A DNA stretch of 64,000 nucleotides. Source: Bugula neritina. Its lineage: Eukaryota; Bryozoa; Gymnolaemata; Cheilostomatida; Bugulidae. Location: NCBI GenBank assembly GCA_964035545.1, contig OZ037766.1:13691222-13755221 (forward strand). Reading direction: 5' to 3'. The translations under genes and the position numbers were made by a program. How positions within the stretch are numbered: the stretch's first letter is position 1; each line of letters starts with the position of its first letter. The notes under the pieces are model-generated. The model saw nothing but the letters and a program-made list of their open reading frames with translations, made no database searches and had not been told where the DNA came from. Below are positions 13,601-37,400 of the stretch, piece by piece.

Positions 13601-15264
13601 TATGGCCACTCTTTATTTGCACACTATTAAGGAAGATGATTATTGATTATTTTCAACTTCAAATAATATTTGGCTATTTTTAGACCAAGTTGATATTGAC
13701 TATAGTTAAATATTTGCTTACAGGGAGATTTTAATTTATGATACATGCTTTAATTATGGGTACACATTTAGCAACGTTCCTTATTCCAATATTATTATAT
13801 GTGATTATAATTTACAGCAAAGTATAATATTAAGTGAAGCTGAATATTATTGATTATCATTAAACAGGAGGGTGTATCTGCTTACCAAATAATTGAGTCA
13901 GCAGAGCTTATAACTCTCAGGTCAACATGCACTTCAATGTTGATATCTGTTTGTGTTGGAGTTACCAACAATGTCTGCTGTGATGAATATTCTTTACTTT
14001 GGCTCATTTTTGCTAAAAATTCAAACATGATACCTACTACTAAATACTCTTTTCAGAATGCAATGAAATAGATCAGGAGAGAATACAGTTTCATAGTAGT
14101 GCTACTTTAACACCATCATAATTATGTAATGACAATGTAATGTGTTTACTGACTGACATAAGCTAGTAATATGTGCAATGTTTACAATAATATATCAAAT
14201 TTATAAAGTGCGGTTATACCCCTTCGTAACTGTACCTTTGCCTTACTAAAGCTAGTTGCATATAGACTTGATACAACCATAGCATACATGCATTTTAAGT
14301 TATATTTTGCATAGTCAAAGCATTATAATAACTGACTTTCTTCAATATCAACCGTTGTTTTTCACAAAAACTATATCATTCAATTTTTTTAAAAAACTTT
14401 TCAAGTTTTGAAAAATTCTAATGTAAAGTTCCAAGTTCCAACTACCAAGTTGTTGCATAAGTAGAAGATTTTAGCAAAGCTTAAGGGAAATTTCAATAAT
14501 ATTGATCGATTTACGGATGCTGCAACCCTAGGGCTAAATATTTAAGCGGTGTCATATAATATAGGCACTTTCTAAATTATATCCGTTACTAAACTCATCA
14601 GAGGCAAACAACTTGTAAACTGAAAATAAAATTGTTTCCATTTTCAATATAATTTGTAATTATTATAACTCATCGATTTAAAGTCCACTTAGTTTGATCT
14701 TCCTTAAGTTACATGAGCTAGTTATGCTATTAAATATTAATGCAAAACGTAATTCAGTACGAGTGAAGAAGTTTTGTTAGAAGTTTGTCTTTTTAGTTAT
14801 CATCTAACAATAACATTTATGCTCTTTTGGCTGTAAAGGATCCTGTTTAAAGGCTCAAATTTGGCATTTCATAAAGATCATTGAAACAACAAATGGTCAT
14901 TAGCACAATTTCAGAAATTGTTTACTTTACTTTGACTTAATACTTGTAAAGCAGCTATGATTGAAATTTTATATCTTTAGACTTTCTGACTATTAGTAAA
15001 GAATATTTAAAATGTGTTTGCCAAACACCTTACTTGAGACTAAAACAGTATCCAGTGAAATGTATGCTAGTTGGTTAATACTGCTTACAAAAATAAACAT
15101 ATTAATTATGTTATAAGAGTTATCGGACTTTGCTGGTACTCAGAAGCAAATGTGTAGTTGATAGCAGCCGTTTTTGAAATACATAAAGTAAAGTGCTGGC
15201 ACTTACCCAAAAAATTGTAGAAGAGTAAGAAACTAGCATATCTAAAAGTTGGCAGCAGTAACAT
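4636..15264 (-). CDS. Type I membrane receptor: two Ig-like domains, EB/EGF-like cysteine-rich region, TM, basic tail
   Basis: Exons in transcript order: 15264-15207, 14012-13886, 13330-13249, 12761-12599, 11999-11779, 11426-11324, 10727-10542, 10311-10204, 10088-9983, 8246-8110, 7956-7849, 6514-6425, 6299-6246, 5325-5168, 4692-4636. All junctions are GT-AG and phases agree, giving 585 residues. Start ATG is in an excellent context (CCACCATGT). Signal peptide 1-20; Ig-like domain 1 about 35-143, without cysteines; Ig-like domain 2 about 144-250 with the canonical pair (TVTC, TFSC); 22 cysteines in about 252-430; TM helix about 453-474; then a lysine-rich stop-transfer and ~110-residue cytoplasmic tail. 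Probably a cell-surface adhesion or recognition receptor; ligand unknown. The last exon is the least certain part: reading through the 5168 donor gives an alternative stop at 5108. No orthologue is recognised. Confidence 0.8.
5168..5325 (-). CDS. Ig-EB receptor, cytoplasmic tail exon
   Basis: Acceptor TTGTAG. Encodes a Ser/Lys-rich tail (SKSEGAKKKSGPDFGKSS). If the GTAACT donor at 5167 is not used, the frame continues to a TAA at 5108 and adds a more hydrophobic end. Confidence 0.65.
6246..6514 (-). CDS. Ig-EB receptor, TM end and juxtamembrane exons (6514-6425, 6299-6246)
   Basis: The first of the two exons completes the TM helix (GFALFLKFY) and gives a strongly basic stretch (KYKKKQKRIKK), a classic stop-transfer signal that fixes type I topology. 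The second adds 18 tail residues. Both begin after good acceptors (TTACAG, TTGTCAG) and keep phase 1. Confidence 0.75.
7849..7956 (-). CDS. Ig-EB receptor, linker and TM start exon
   Basis: After TTTTCAG, encodes a charged stalk and then AGAISFVISFVLIL, the first half of the TM helix. Ends at a consensus GTAAGA donor in phase 1. Confidence 0.8.
8110..8246 (-). CDS. Ig-EB receptor, last EB-like cysteine exon
   Basis: Six cysteines in the pattern YCDHDRDC ... YCGKKSKCYC ... TC. The C-x5-C then C-x5-C-x-C spacing resembles the EB module of invertebrate EGF-like proteins. Acceptor CTTTCAG; donor GTTAGC is weak. Confidence 0.75.
8452..9746 (-). mobile_element. TIR DNA element, copy 2 (1295 bp, inverted)
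   Basis: Same family as the element at 2225 in opposite orientation, flanked by TA on both sides. It lies in the intron between the receptor exons 10088-9983 and 8246-8110. One end has expanded to a run of C residues (from 9726) and the terminal repeat is degenerate (TTATCCC). The two short frames seen in copy 1 are present again on the minus strand at 9296-9544 and 8679-8912. Confidence 0.85.
9983..10311 (-). CDS. Ig-EB receptor, cysteine-rich exons (10311-10204, 10088-9983)
   Basis: The first exon carries NCRCNP and PCFEGCG; the second begins SCHRNKCSC. Together they hold nine cysteines in EGF/EB-like spacing. The intron between them is 115 bp with GTGAGT donor and CAACAG acceptor. Confidence 0.75.
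10542..10727 (-). CDS. Ig-EB receptor, first cysteine-rich exon
   Basis: Seven cysteines, including LCAQDDDCGHTSESRLQC, which with the next exon's NCRC makes a convincing EB/EGF-like module. The donor must be GTTGGT at 10541 because a downstream GTATAT would bring an in-frame stop in the next exon. Confidence 0.75.
11324..11999 (-). CDS. Ig-EB receptor, Ig domain 2 exons (11999-11779, 11426-11324)
   Basis: The first exon gives the B-strand STVTCIA and the second the F-strand region TFSCSASSS, the two cysteines of an Ig fold. A 352-bp phase-0 intron splits the domain; both donors are GTGAGT. Confidence 0.8.
12230..12561 (+). repeat. Compound (ACC/ACT)n microsatellite
   Basis: About 330 bp of mixed ACC and ACT triplets in the receptor intron between exons 12761-12599 and 11999-11779. 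It opens poly-Thr/poly-Leu/poly-Pro frames on the plus strand; these are repeat translations. Confidence 0.95.
12599..14012 (-). CDS. Ig-EB receptor, Ig domain 1 exons (14012-13886, 13330-13249, 12761-12599)
   Basis: The junction TG|G after 13886 makes the core Trp in SIIWYKG, and the last exon ends the fold with DAADGDEGIYSLVL. The usual Y-x-C is replaced by YSL and the B-strand has no Cys, so the domain is Ig-like by Trp and DxGxY but lacks the disulfide. Phases 1, 2, 0, 1 all agree. Confidence 0.75.
15207..15264 (-). CDS. Ig-EB receptor, signal-peptide exon
   Basis: ATG in CCACC context, then MLLLPTFRYASFLLFYNFLG, a hydrophobic secretion signal ending at a consensus GTAAGT donor in phase 1. 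No upstream exon is needed. Confidence 0.75.
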
Positions 15265-16848
15265 GGTGGTGATAATAAGAATACTTTAATACGAAAAATA
15301 TCAATGCTTCTAGAATTTTAGTTATGCACAATAATTGCATCAACAACAATGCATTCTATGATATTGTTACAATTTGCATTGTACTTCTAGCAGGCGATAG
15401 ATAAATCCGGCCATGCTATATTGGCAATGCTAAATAATATAGAAATGCTAAGCACTCCCGTTCATAGGTTATAGTAATATATTATTTTAAATTATCTTGC
15501 ATTTTTTAATCATATTTTATTACATGCAATATATATAGAATTAAACAAGTTTCAAACGAGAATTATGTAAAAAATAATATGTTTTGACTGCATGCGATAA
15601 AAGTTACCAAACATATAAAAACGATTGTTCTTTTTGTTAAGCAACAGCTGCAAATGAAACAGCTATCCATGCATGCAAAATTACAATTATAACGATATTA
15701 CCTAATTAAAAAAAATTTTATTATAGATAATCATATAAGTTAAATTATAAATCATTATAGTTTGAGTATTATGGTCATTTTATGTTGCCTTTGTTAAATT
15801 AAATTATTTTTAGCCAACTCTTTAAAAGCTACAGATGATGCTTCTAGCTGCAATTACTTGCAACCAAACTACTCATTGATTGCGTAGGTTTCTTTGAAAC
15901 GCAGGTAATGGCAAAATGCTAATTTTATTTTCTTGATAAGTTATTAGAAAAGCTGGAGCAAACCCGCAACATACACCAACGAAAGCTTTTAGACCACACG
16001 AGTATGGGAGCATTGTTGGATAGCAATGCAATGCTGAGATAATAATTATAAATTATTTAACCATTGTTACAGACTGTTATGATAGATCAATCTTGAGGAA
16101 GCTATATATCAAGTGTTGGGTTTTTACATAAGCTAAGAAAGCTTTTCCTTAATACATGATAGCTTTTCACATATCATCTCAGCTATGTTATGCTTTTCCA
16201 CCTTCATTATAGCTAATACACAAAAGCTAACTTTTTTACTACTATAAAAACCCAGCAGTTTTTCACTTATCCAGACGTGCATCTCACACTTGTACTTGCA
16301 ACTTATAACTCATGAGATAACCTTTTTTACACATTGCTATTTCTTTCAGTCTGCTATAAACTATTATAAATATTTATTTCCTCACACATTAAAACACAAC
16401 ATCAAAAGAGGACAACTCTACCATGGATGTCTAATAATAGCCTAAATATTTTATAACACTTTCATGTGGAATGTACGAAGTTAGCACAAAACTACAATAC
16501 CCAATCAACTTTAACCAATATTTGTCATTTGCTAATTACACTGCATTATATTGCAGTCAATTCATTTTCCACCTAATAGTTACAATTTGTATAAGCTGAT
16601 AAAAGCTAAAAGCTTTCATCAGCTTAGCATAGCAACCCCTTACCGCTGCAGCTGTGCCCTCAGGCTACACAATCATCAACTATAATCAGCCTATTGCTAT
16701 TATCTGCTAATCTAACTTGTCTCAGTGCTGAGTATAATTACTTTGATGAGAAATTGGCTAGCTATTTGCTGCTCATCACTGCTGTCGCTGATGTTGTCTG
16801 TTCACTTGTTCACTTGGTTGCTGCCTCTTCCACTTGTCGTATACTAAC
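15265..16848. promoter_or_regulatory. Divergent intergenic region between the Ig-EB and lachesin-like genes
   Basis: About 1.6 kb separates two outward-facing start codons, so both promoters or a shared regulatory region should lie here. No specific promoter motif is claimed; AT-richness makes TATA-like words uninformative. Confidence 0.4.
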
Positions 16849-28763
<11,915 letters not shown>

Positions 28764-31372
28764 CAAAATTATAATCTATCTATTTTTATATGTATAATTC
28801 CATACACATTATTTTGTTATGTTAGAAAAACAAAAGATAAACTGCTGTTATTGCTATAAGATTTTATTGATTTGTTAGCTACTTTCTTTCTTCCCATGCA
28901 ATGTTATGTAATAATATTGAGTCATGTTGTAAAATAAAGAGGTACTTTCATTATAGATCCAATCTGTATTTTATGCTATGTTTTACTGTCTCCTAATAAT
29001 AAATGTATATTTCTTACACAAATCAAGAAACTAATGGTATTAACTGCTGTATGGTGAGCCTTGATATAAATATTCAGTTCAAACAGGATATATAAAATAT
29101 GTCTACTTAAGGGCAGTTTATCTACAACTTTAGAAGTTGTCCTTACATCATTTTGTTTTTAGTTAAATCAGTAGCTGTTTTTCTGGCAACGTTGAAATTT
29201 TATTTGCTTAGTCTTCGCGCATAGATTCTTATGTGTGTATTATTTAACTAAATTGTAGTGATATACACCTAAGGCCTAAGCTATGAACTAATACCAAAAT
29301 AACTACTACATAGCATTCATTGTACTATAACAGCATAGGTAAATGCTAAACATAGTGTCTGCAGGCGATTTCTTTGAGTCCTGACTAAACATCACACTCT
29401 AAACAAACTCATAAAATCATTTTTCAATTACAAACCATTTCATTGTTCTAATTATTTATTAATAAAGTTTTAGATCTATTATTCTAATTGGGTCCTTTTA
29501 CTTAATTTAGTACACACTAGAAATCTCCAGTTTTGAGCTATTTTTACAATTTAGCCGCTAATGAACATGGGGTTTGCCCAAAACTAGTAAAATATCAATA
29601 AATACACTAAAATAATCAAAGTTTTTTTTAATTTTGCTTGGTTTCCTATGTTTTTTCCTATTTATTTAGCTAATTTGGATTTAGAACCGTTACGAAAAAA
29701 AACTGCAACAAAAAAGACTGCGGCGGCCCGAAATCAAAAGTAGCTGAATAATTAAGAAAAAACATGGGGAATCAAGTGAAATTAAAAAGAGCCTTGGTTA
29801 TTTAGGTGTATTTATTGATAACTTACTAGTTTTGGGCAAAAAACCATGTTCATTAGTAGCTAAATTGAAAAAAAAGCTAAAAACTGGGGATTTTCAGTGG
29901 ATACTAAATTAAGTAAAATGACCCACTTATCTGCAAAACTCATATTGTAATAATTTTATGTAATAATGCATTGTTGATTTCTTACTGCATTATTAATGCA
30001 TAGTTTTTTATATACATAAATGTTTTATTTTATTTAAATTTTTATGTACTGTTTTAGAATAAATGTAAATAAAACAGAATTTTCAAACAACTTCTTTTGT
30101 AATGTGTTTTATTTATATTAAACTGCATAATATAATTCTAGTCTTATATTTTGTTTTTGTAAGTTTAAAAATAATAAAATACAGAGTAATTCTACAGCTA
30201 TGTTATTTAATAATTAACAATTATAATTTTAGTGAAGCAAATTTGTTTATGATAAGCCACATTATGTTGACGATCAAAACTAAGCAAATAAAAAAAGAAC
30301 TTAACTGTATGTCAAGTGAGGTAATACACATCTAGTATATAGGTTGTAATTTGCCTTTGATAGCAGATGACACCTTAGCAGTAAGTTGTATAGTAAATTA
30401 TATTATTGCTCATGTGGATAAGAAAAGAAATCTCTTCACAACAAAGTTCTAATTCAGTTGCACGTCTTGTAATCATCAACTAACCATCACACATATAAGC
30501 TGTTCATTAACAGCACATGCAAGGAGGCTTTATTTAACATATTTTTTTGTAATTATTTTGGATTCTTAATATGATTATAATTGTGGCTTGAGTCTAATTT
30601 CTGCATCAGCCAAGATAACTTAAGATATTTGTAACCGTGTGCACTAGTTATGAGCAAACACAAAAGAAATCCTCAGCACACATTAATTATGCATTAGAAG
30701 AGTTGTTATTGTGCACTTTATTGGTGATGTTCATTGTGTTTACACATCAGTTAATTTCATTATATTGTTACTTATTTACGAGTCTGTCACATCAGTTGCA
30801 AAAAGATATAAAATCAACAACTGATTTGTTTGTTGACAGGTTGTATTGATAAACTAAGTACACATTTATTTGGTGCATTTGATTTTATCCTAGTCAGTGC
30901 AGTGTATGTTTGCCATTGCTGTCCATCACTAAATTATCTTCACTTGTCAACACAAAATTATGTTTTCAGTAAACTTACCAGTCAACAGCTGCAATTGTAT
31001 TTCTCATCCAATAAGGCTTAGGAAAGACAACTCTAATTTAACCTGATATGATTGTTTCCCTTTTCTTCAAAGATAATTCTATCTAATAATTAATGATGCA
31101 GCATATGATATTATGTAGATGCATAAAGCTGTTAATAATCTTATTATCATTAAAGCAATAAAATCTCTCACATCATTATACAAAGCCAGCAGGTTTTATA
31201 GTACTGGTTATCTATACCAAAATCACTAACAGTATTAATTGTTGAGGCATGCTGTAACATCTAACGAACATAAATTGTAATAGTAAAGAACGTGCTGAAA
31301 TGTATGTAGGTTAAACCTGTGATTAAAAGAGCATATATTGTTTTTAATACATGGTAACTTATTCTTTGCAAA
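28764..31372. other. Intergenic region between the two tandem IgSF genes
   Basis: Holds an AATAAA 170 bp after the stop at 28763, the foldback repeat at 29489-29926, and otherwise AT-rich sequence in which no exon is supported. Confidence 0.5.
29489..29926. repeat. Foldback element with ~185-bp arms
   Basis: Arms 29489-29672 and 29741-29926 are inverted copies with scattered mismatches (shared words include TGCCCAAAACTAGTAA and TATCAATAAATACAC), separated by a ~68-bp spacer that contains the only GC-rich string nearby (CGGCGGCCCG). Probably a foldback MITE; no target-site duplication is clear. Confidence 0.85.
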
Positions 31373-31430
31373 ATGAGAACACAACACTTGGTGCTGCAGG
31401 CATTACTTTACTCTTTGAGCTTTGCATATG
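31373..31430 (+). CDS. FN2-Ig gene, signal-peptide exon
   Basis: MRTQHLVLQALLYSLSFAYG, GTGAGT donor, phase 1. The size and phase are the same type as in the two neighbouring Ig genes. Confidence 0.7.
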
Positions 31431-34400
31431 GTGAGTATGCATATTGTATTATTGTACATAAATGAAACTGCAAAAGGATAATTTTGCTCTGACAATATGA
31501 TAATAAACTTACATCACTCAATGTTGCAATAAATATCATGGAGAGAGCAGCCTTGGTACAGTAAACAGAGTAGTTTGACACATGCTGTGCTGGTTAATGG
31601 AATCATCTAAAGGTTTTGGTGGCATTAGGACATCGTCAGATGCACCCTATGCTGCTTTGACGTCTTAGAAAGCATTTTGTGACCATAGTTTGAGGCTGGA
31701 AAAGTTAATAATTTACAAAAGGTTTTACTATCTTGCTTTCATGGAGATTTCCGATACAAAGTATATTAATAATAACTAATAATAGCTATAATGAAGTACA
31801 GAATATTTAACTGAAAAAATTGAAATTTAATTTCATAGATTTCAGAAAGTTAAAAAAACTGTAACTTTAAATAGATTAGAGTTTTTTGGTCAAATATGCT
31901 GACTATACCCATAATACAGGCCCTTTCTCTAGCAGCTATTTTTGAAAAGTTGCAGTTGCATGCTATACACTTTATAAATTTTTAATTATTCTGCTATGGG
32001 TACTTTCTACATTTGTTAATTTTAAAAAATTAAAAATGACTTTTCTTACAAGTATTTGATATAGTAATTATTGTTATATTTCTAAAATTAAAATGTGAAA
32101 TTAAGTATTATATAATTTTACTAAACAAACAAATGAATACATTTACTGGTATATGCATTTATTGGCTTACAGCTTGTAGGATAACCATATAAATATAAAA
32201 TCTTTTTGTCATGTGTTGCAGTTATTTTACAATCTTTAACTATATTTATCAATATTTGCACCTATATTGTGCATGGATTATTACAGTCAATTGCGGTCAT
32301 GTATTAATACCTAACATGCAGTAGATACACTTGTACTAGTAAAAGTTGAAGAAACCTAAATATGCAATTTTGTGTGTGCTTGTCTTGCTATTTTATGTTG
32401 AAAACTGTTGCATATATTCAATCATATATTTTGCATATATGGGAGCAACCATGGTTCATTTTCCAGTCTACGTGCTCTGTTTATTTTTAATGCTCTTTAG
32501 TAGCTAAAAATAAAACATCTCACTCTCTCACTGAATATAAGTTTTACACAATACAACAACTAAATATCAGTATGTTTAGTCTAGGTATTTAAGTAATAGT
32601 TTTACTTTAAATTTTATGTCTAATGTTTGCGACTTAAAATTTTACTATTGCATTGATTTAATGACACACAATGCAGTTAATATAAGCAGTGCATATTCTA
32701 CATTACAGAATACATACAATGTTTAGCCCAAAAATTTTAATCTAGGCAACTAAGATAAGATGACCTGTAGACTATAGCTACAAGGGTTAAGCAAATAATA
32801 TCATATAAACAGTATCTGCTGAAGCTATTAAATTTAAAAGCATGCATACCATCACATTGACATGATACAATTATAGATTTTCCGTAATGATCCTATTATA
32901 TGTATAAGATGGACACTATATGTAGTAATTTTATAATTCAGTGTTACAGTATAAACATAATAGTATATAATGCATGTGGTAATTAGAGACATTCAAGTTG
33001 TATAGTATAGCAGCATAGTTACTTGTTGCAGCAGCATGCTTCATGATATACAGTTAGCTCTCTTCAATATCTCTAAGGGATGACAGTTACTACCTCATTT
33101 CACTAAACCTGCAGCATTAAGTGTTGTGAGAAGTATTATGACACTTGCTACTATAATGTATGATAATAGATATAATATAAATTGTAATGACTTATAATAA
33201 ATAAAAAGATTTAATAATCAACTGTGACAAATAAAAGATCAGAAGTTTGACTAGCATGATGTCTATATCTCAAGATATAGCATATTAATTAAATGATGTC
33301 AAGGATGCTGTATAATATCTTTATACTTCCAGCAGACAATCATTTTTCTTTCTGTCAACTATAAACTCAATATCTTTTACAGGCACTATAGAATCATATG
33401 GTGTAAACTGAAATAAGTATACATACTGATTATATTGTGGCCATATTGCAACAATTTTCTACTCCACACTTTTAAATCAGCTGAGTTAAAAATCTAATGT
33501 AGTTGATCTCTCAACAAGTCAATCAATAGTAATTGTAATGCCAAAACAAAGAATGTCAATTCATTGCAGAACAAATAAGCACAATAATATATCAATAGTA
33601 GAACATTGCAGTGTTTGGTATGGTTCTTCAAAGGGTAGCCATAAAAGACACTGCATAAAACTTTAAAAAAAAATGTTTTTAAGTCCTGCAACCTTATAAC
33701 ATAATGGTCTATTGTTATAGCTACGTATGTTAAAAACTAGAATAAAAACTATTTAGCAAAGCTATATTGTAGACATGAACAGTCAGTGTTTCAGGTGCTG
33801 TTTTGCTATACCAGTATTATACTTTTTACTTTGTTTTTTTTACAGGGAACATTTGTGTCTTTCCTTTCAAGTACAGAGACAAACTATACAGCTCATGTAT
33901 TATAATGAACCACCATACATTATGGTGTGCTACTACGAGTGACTATGATAGAGATAAAAGCTGGGTAGATTGTGAAGGTCAGCCAATCTCAGCCACTTGC
34001 AAGCACTCTCTAATCAGTGTCATAGTTGGTACTTAAAATTAGGGCATGCGTTAGCAAATTTTAGCAAAATGTAACTGAAGAACTTTTTAGATCATTCTAA
34101 ATGTAGTACTTCTGAATAATAGTTTTTCTCAAGTTGAAGTTTGGCCTTCAAAACTCTGAAGCAGTTTATAACTTGAAGTCAAATAAAATGCTGGGAAGCG
34201 GTTCATATTTGTTTAAGTCGATCGTCATTATTGTGAGAACTCCTGGCGGTGATAAGGGTTTTTTATCTGCAGGCTATGGACTCTCTCTCACATTTGTTAG
34301 TCTCATGCTTTTGATGGTTTCTGCTTGAAACATAGAAATAATTACGTCTGGATGCCCTTCCTGACATCTTGCCGGGGAGTTTGAACTCGTGACCTAAGGC

Positions 34401-37400
34401 TTAATAAGCCAGTGATCTCATTAATAGACCACAGCTAGGGCGTAAACTTGCCTGTGCTTATGATTTAAGTGTTTAATCATCTAAACAATTTGAATCATAG
34501 CAAATTGTTTCCTTTAATCATTTTATAGATCAAGTCTTGCTGTTTGCTTCAGCTAACTAAAGGCTTCAATTCTTATACAAAAAAGAATTACTTTTATAAT
34601 ATTTTAGCCTCTTTTAAAGGCATGCAGGTAGCAAGCAATAAATAGCATAGCCCATAAAATATTTGAGACCATTTTAGTAAAATAGGTATGTGTATAAGAT
34701 CCATTGCATTTGAACAAGTGGAGCTTCATTTTTGTAGAAAATAGTAGAAAAATCTATTGATGATAAATCTATACTAAAAATATCACCAAAAATCTATATT
34801 TTATTACTTTTTGCATATTAGAATACATGTAAACTAAAAAATCAAATATTTTGTACAATATCTTAATGTGATGTCTTTTTCTTGACTTTTCAAAAATTGA
34901 AATTGGGATGAAAAGAAAAGCAGCACTTTTTATATATGTATTTTTGTATATATTATTTCCATTATATATAATGCACGTGGTTCTATTACGGTAGACACAA
35001 CACACAGCAGTACTGTTATAACATAAACTGTTTTATTCTATAAACTAAACCATTTATATATAGGTGGTGTACAATCATACATTATTATGAAACAATATGA
35101 AGGAATGTTACTTCCTGTTGCAATATCCTGTTGTTACAAACAAGTTATAGTAAACAACAATAACAACAACAAGTTGTGCAAGTGGGTGATTGTAACACTA
35201 CAGCACTCAATAGCAAATTTATCAAACTCATTAATGTTACAGCAGACGACTTACAAAATGGTCTTCCTACTATTGATGAGAGTACAGAGACTAACATTAC
35301 AGTGAGAGTTGGTGGCATAGCAAGACTGCCCTGCACTGTTCTCAACCTTGGAAGTAAACAGGTTATAATAGCTGTGCTGTGTGCATTGTATGTTAAATAA
35401 AACTGTAAATAATTTTTACATTGTAAATTTATTGAGAATTGTCTTCTCTTGCTAAGATCAAGGTCGCAAAACAACAAACACAAAAACATTTTAAACTTGC
35501 ATTAATTAAACAAAATATGATGCATAACCTGTACAAAACAATCAACAAAGTCGATTTTACAAGAATGTCATGCAATATTATTGAAAATTTTAAAATCTGT
35601 TAAAATTCAAATAAGGTGCTTTTTATAAACTCTCTATAATCTTCTTTGTTATATTAATTAACCACAAAATAAAGTTTTTGAATAAGGCAAGTAACACTGG
35701 TCAGTTAACCAACATGAATACAAACTTCTTTGCTTTTGATATGCATGAAAAAAGTTGCTTATTCGCTAACAAATAGATTAAAAATACGGGTTGTAATAAG
35801 GAGAAGAAATGGCTGTCAAATAGCCTGTGTTGTTAATAATTTTTCATCTAAAATGTCAAAATGTTTCATGGTAAGAATCTAAATTATATAAAAAACTATT
35901 ACGGTAAAAAAACCTGATAGCATCCTAACTGCAATTTCAAGGTAATTATATTATAGTTAATAGTACATGTTGCAAAAATCCTATAAATATTGTTTTCAGC
36001 ATTACTTTTTTCACGCCATGCCTTTATCATTGTATAAAGAAAAGTTCTAAATGATATTTTGAAACAACCTTTTTTAAAAAAAACTATTTTATGATCTAAA
36101 ACATTGTAATGTGTATATCTTATTGATATAGTATTAAGAGGTGTATATTAACCACGCTATGTATGCAAACTGTATTAATAGCTGCTGGATGTATGCATGT
36201 GACCTAGTTTGATCGAGGTTATGGAGTATGGTATTCTATGCTACAGCATGTATGTGGATAATAAGCTGTGAAAATACTTTTATAGCCCAGATACTAGTGA
36301 ATACAATACGCTAGTTGCTATAAAAAGTGCAGTATGGGAAAGTTGAATCATTTCTATTAGTAGGAATATGACTTTGGCAAGATGGAGCTGTTGAAATTTA
36401 TTATTAAAATAGCTAGCTAATTTTAATAATAACTCAAAAACGCTATTTCAGGAAGGTTATATGTATTAATTATGAAATCATCTGACCTATTTACATTCAT
36501 TTTAGCTATACATTTAAATTTATCACCTATAATGAAATTCATAAAGTCCTTAATGTTTTGTGCAAGCTATTTAATAAAGTTGATTGCCAGCTGTATTCTA
36601 TTTCCACATTGTTTATTATGGATCACAATCAAGGCATATAAAAATATGAATTATATAACGACTGGCACTCATTGCTGAAGTTTGTGTATATGATGTATAA
36701 AATAGATGAGCTGGCAGAAAAAAGACAGCGAGTATCCTCTCACAGTGTCTACACACAGTTTCTTCAACAATGGTAGATACCTAGTGGAAAGGTACAGAGG
36801 TGTTGAATGGAACCTTATAATACTTAGAGTAGAAAATACAGATAAAGGAACTTATGTGTGTAAGGTGACAAGTCGAACTATGATTATGGCCAGGGAGGTG
36901 TACCTCAATGTTATAGGTAAAAGAAATTATAAAAAGTGATTTTCATAAATTTGCTGATTGTTGTTAGTCCATTTCTTTACTGGAAATAATAAGTGCACCG
37001 AAGATGGATGAACTATTTGTAAATGCAATTATTTATTGCTTGTAGATACACCTCATCTAGTAACTATAAACAAAGTAGAAAATGATGAAAGTGGACTCAT
37101 TGAACGATATATTGAACAAGGTTCAACCATAGAGCTAGTCTGTAACAGTACTGATGTGTCAGACACAGGGGGGCTAAGTGCTGTACAGAGTAACGCTATC
37201 CAGTGGTATAAGGTATGCTTCAAGGCTCAAGTCTAACATGTGTTTTAATTAAAATTTCTACTAATTTCTATATTGGCTTGTGAATGTAAATCATATGCTA
37301 GAAAAACGTTAACGTTATTGCAATGATATTATTGTTCCTAACACAACAAAATGTCACTAACTTAAAAAAATTCAGGAATGGTAATCACGTTGAAGTGAAG

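Noticed and set aside
30637-31021. Two overlapping small frames before the FN2-Ig gene
   Set aside because: No conserved motif and no link to the phase-1 signal exon at 31373.
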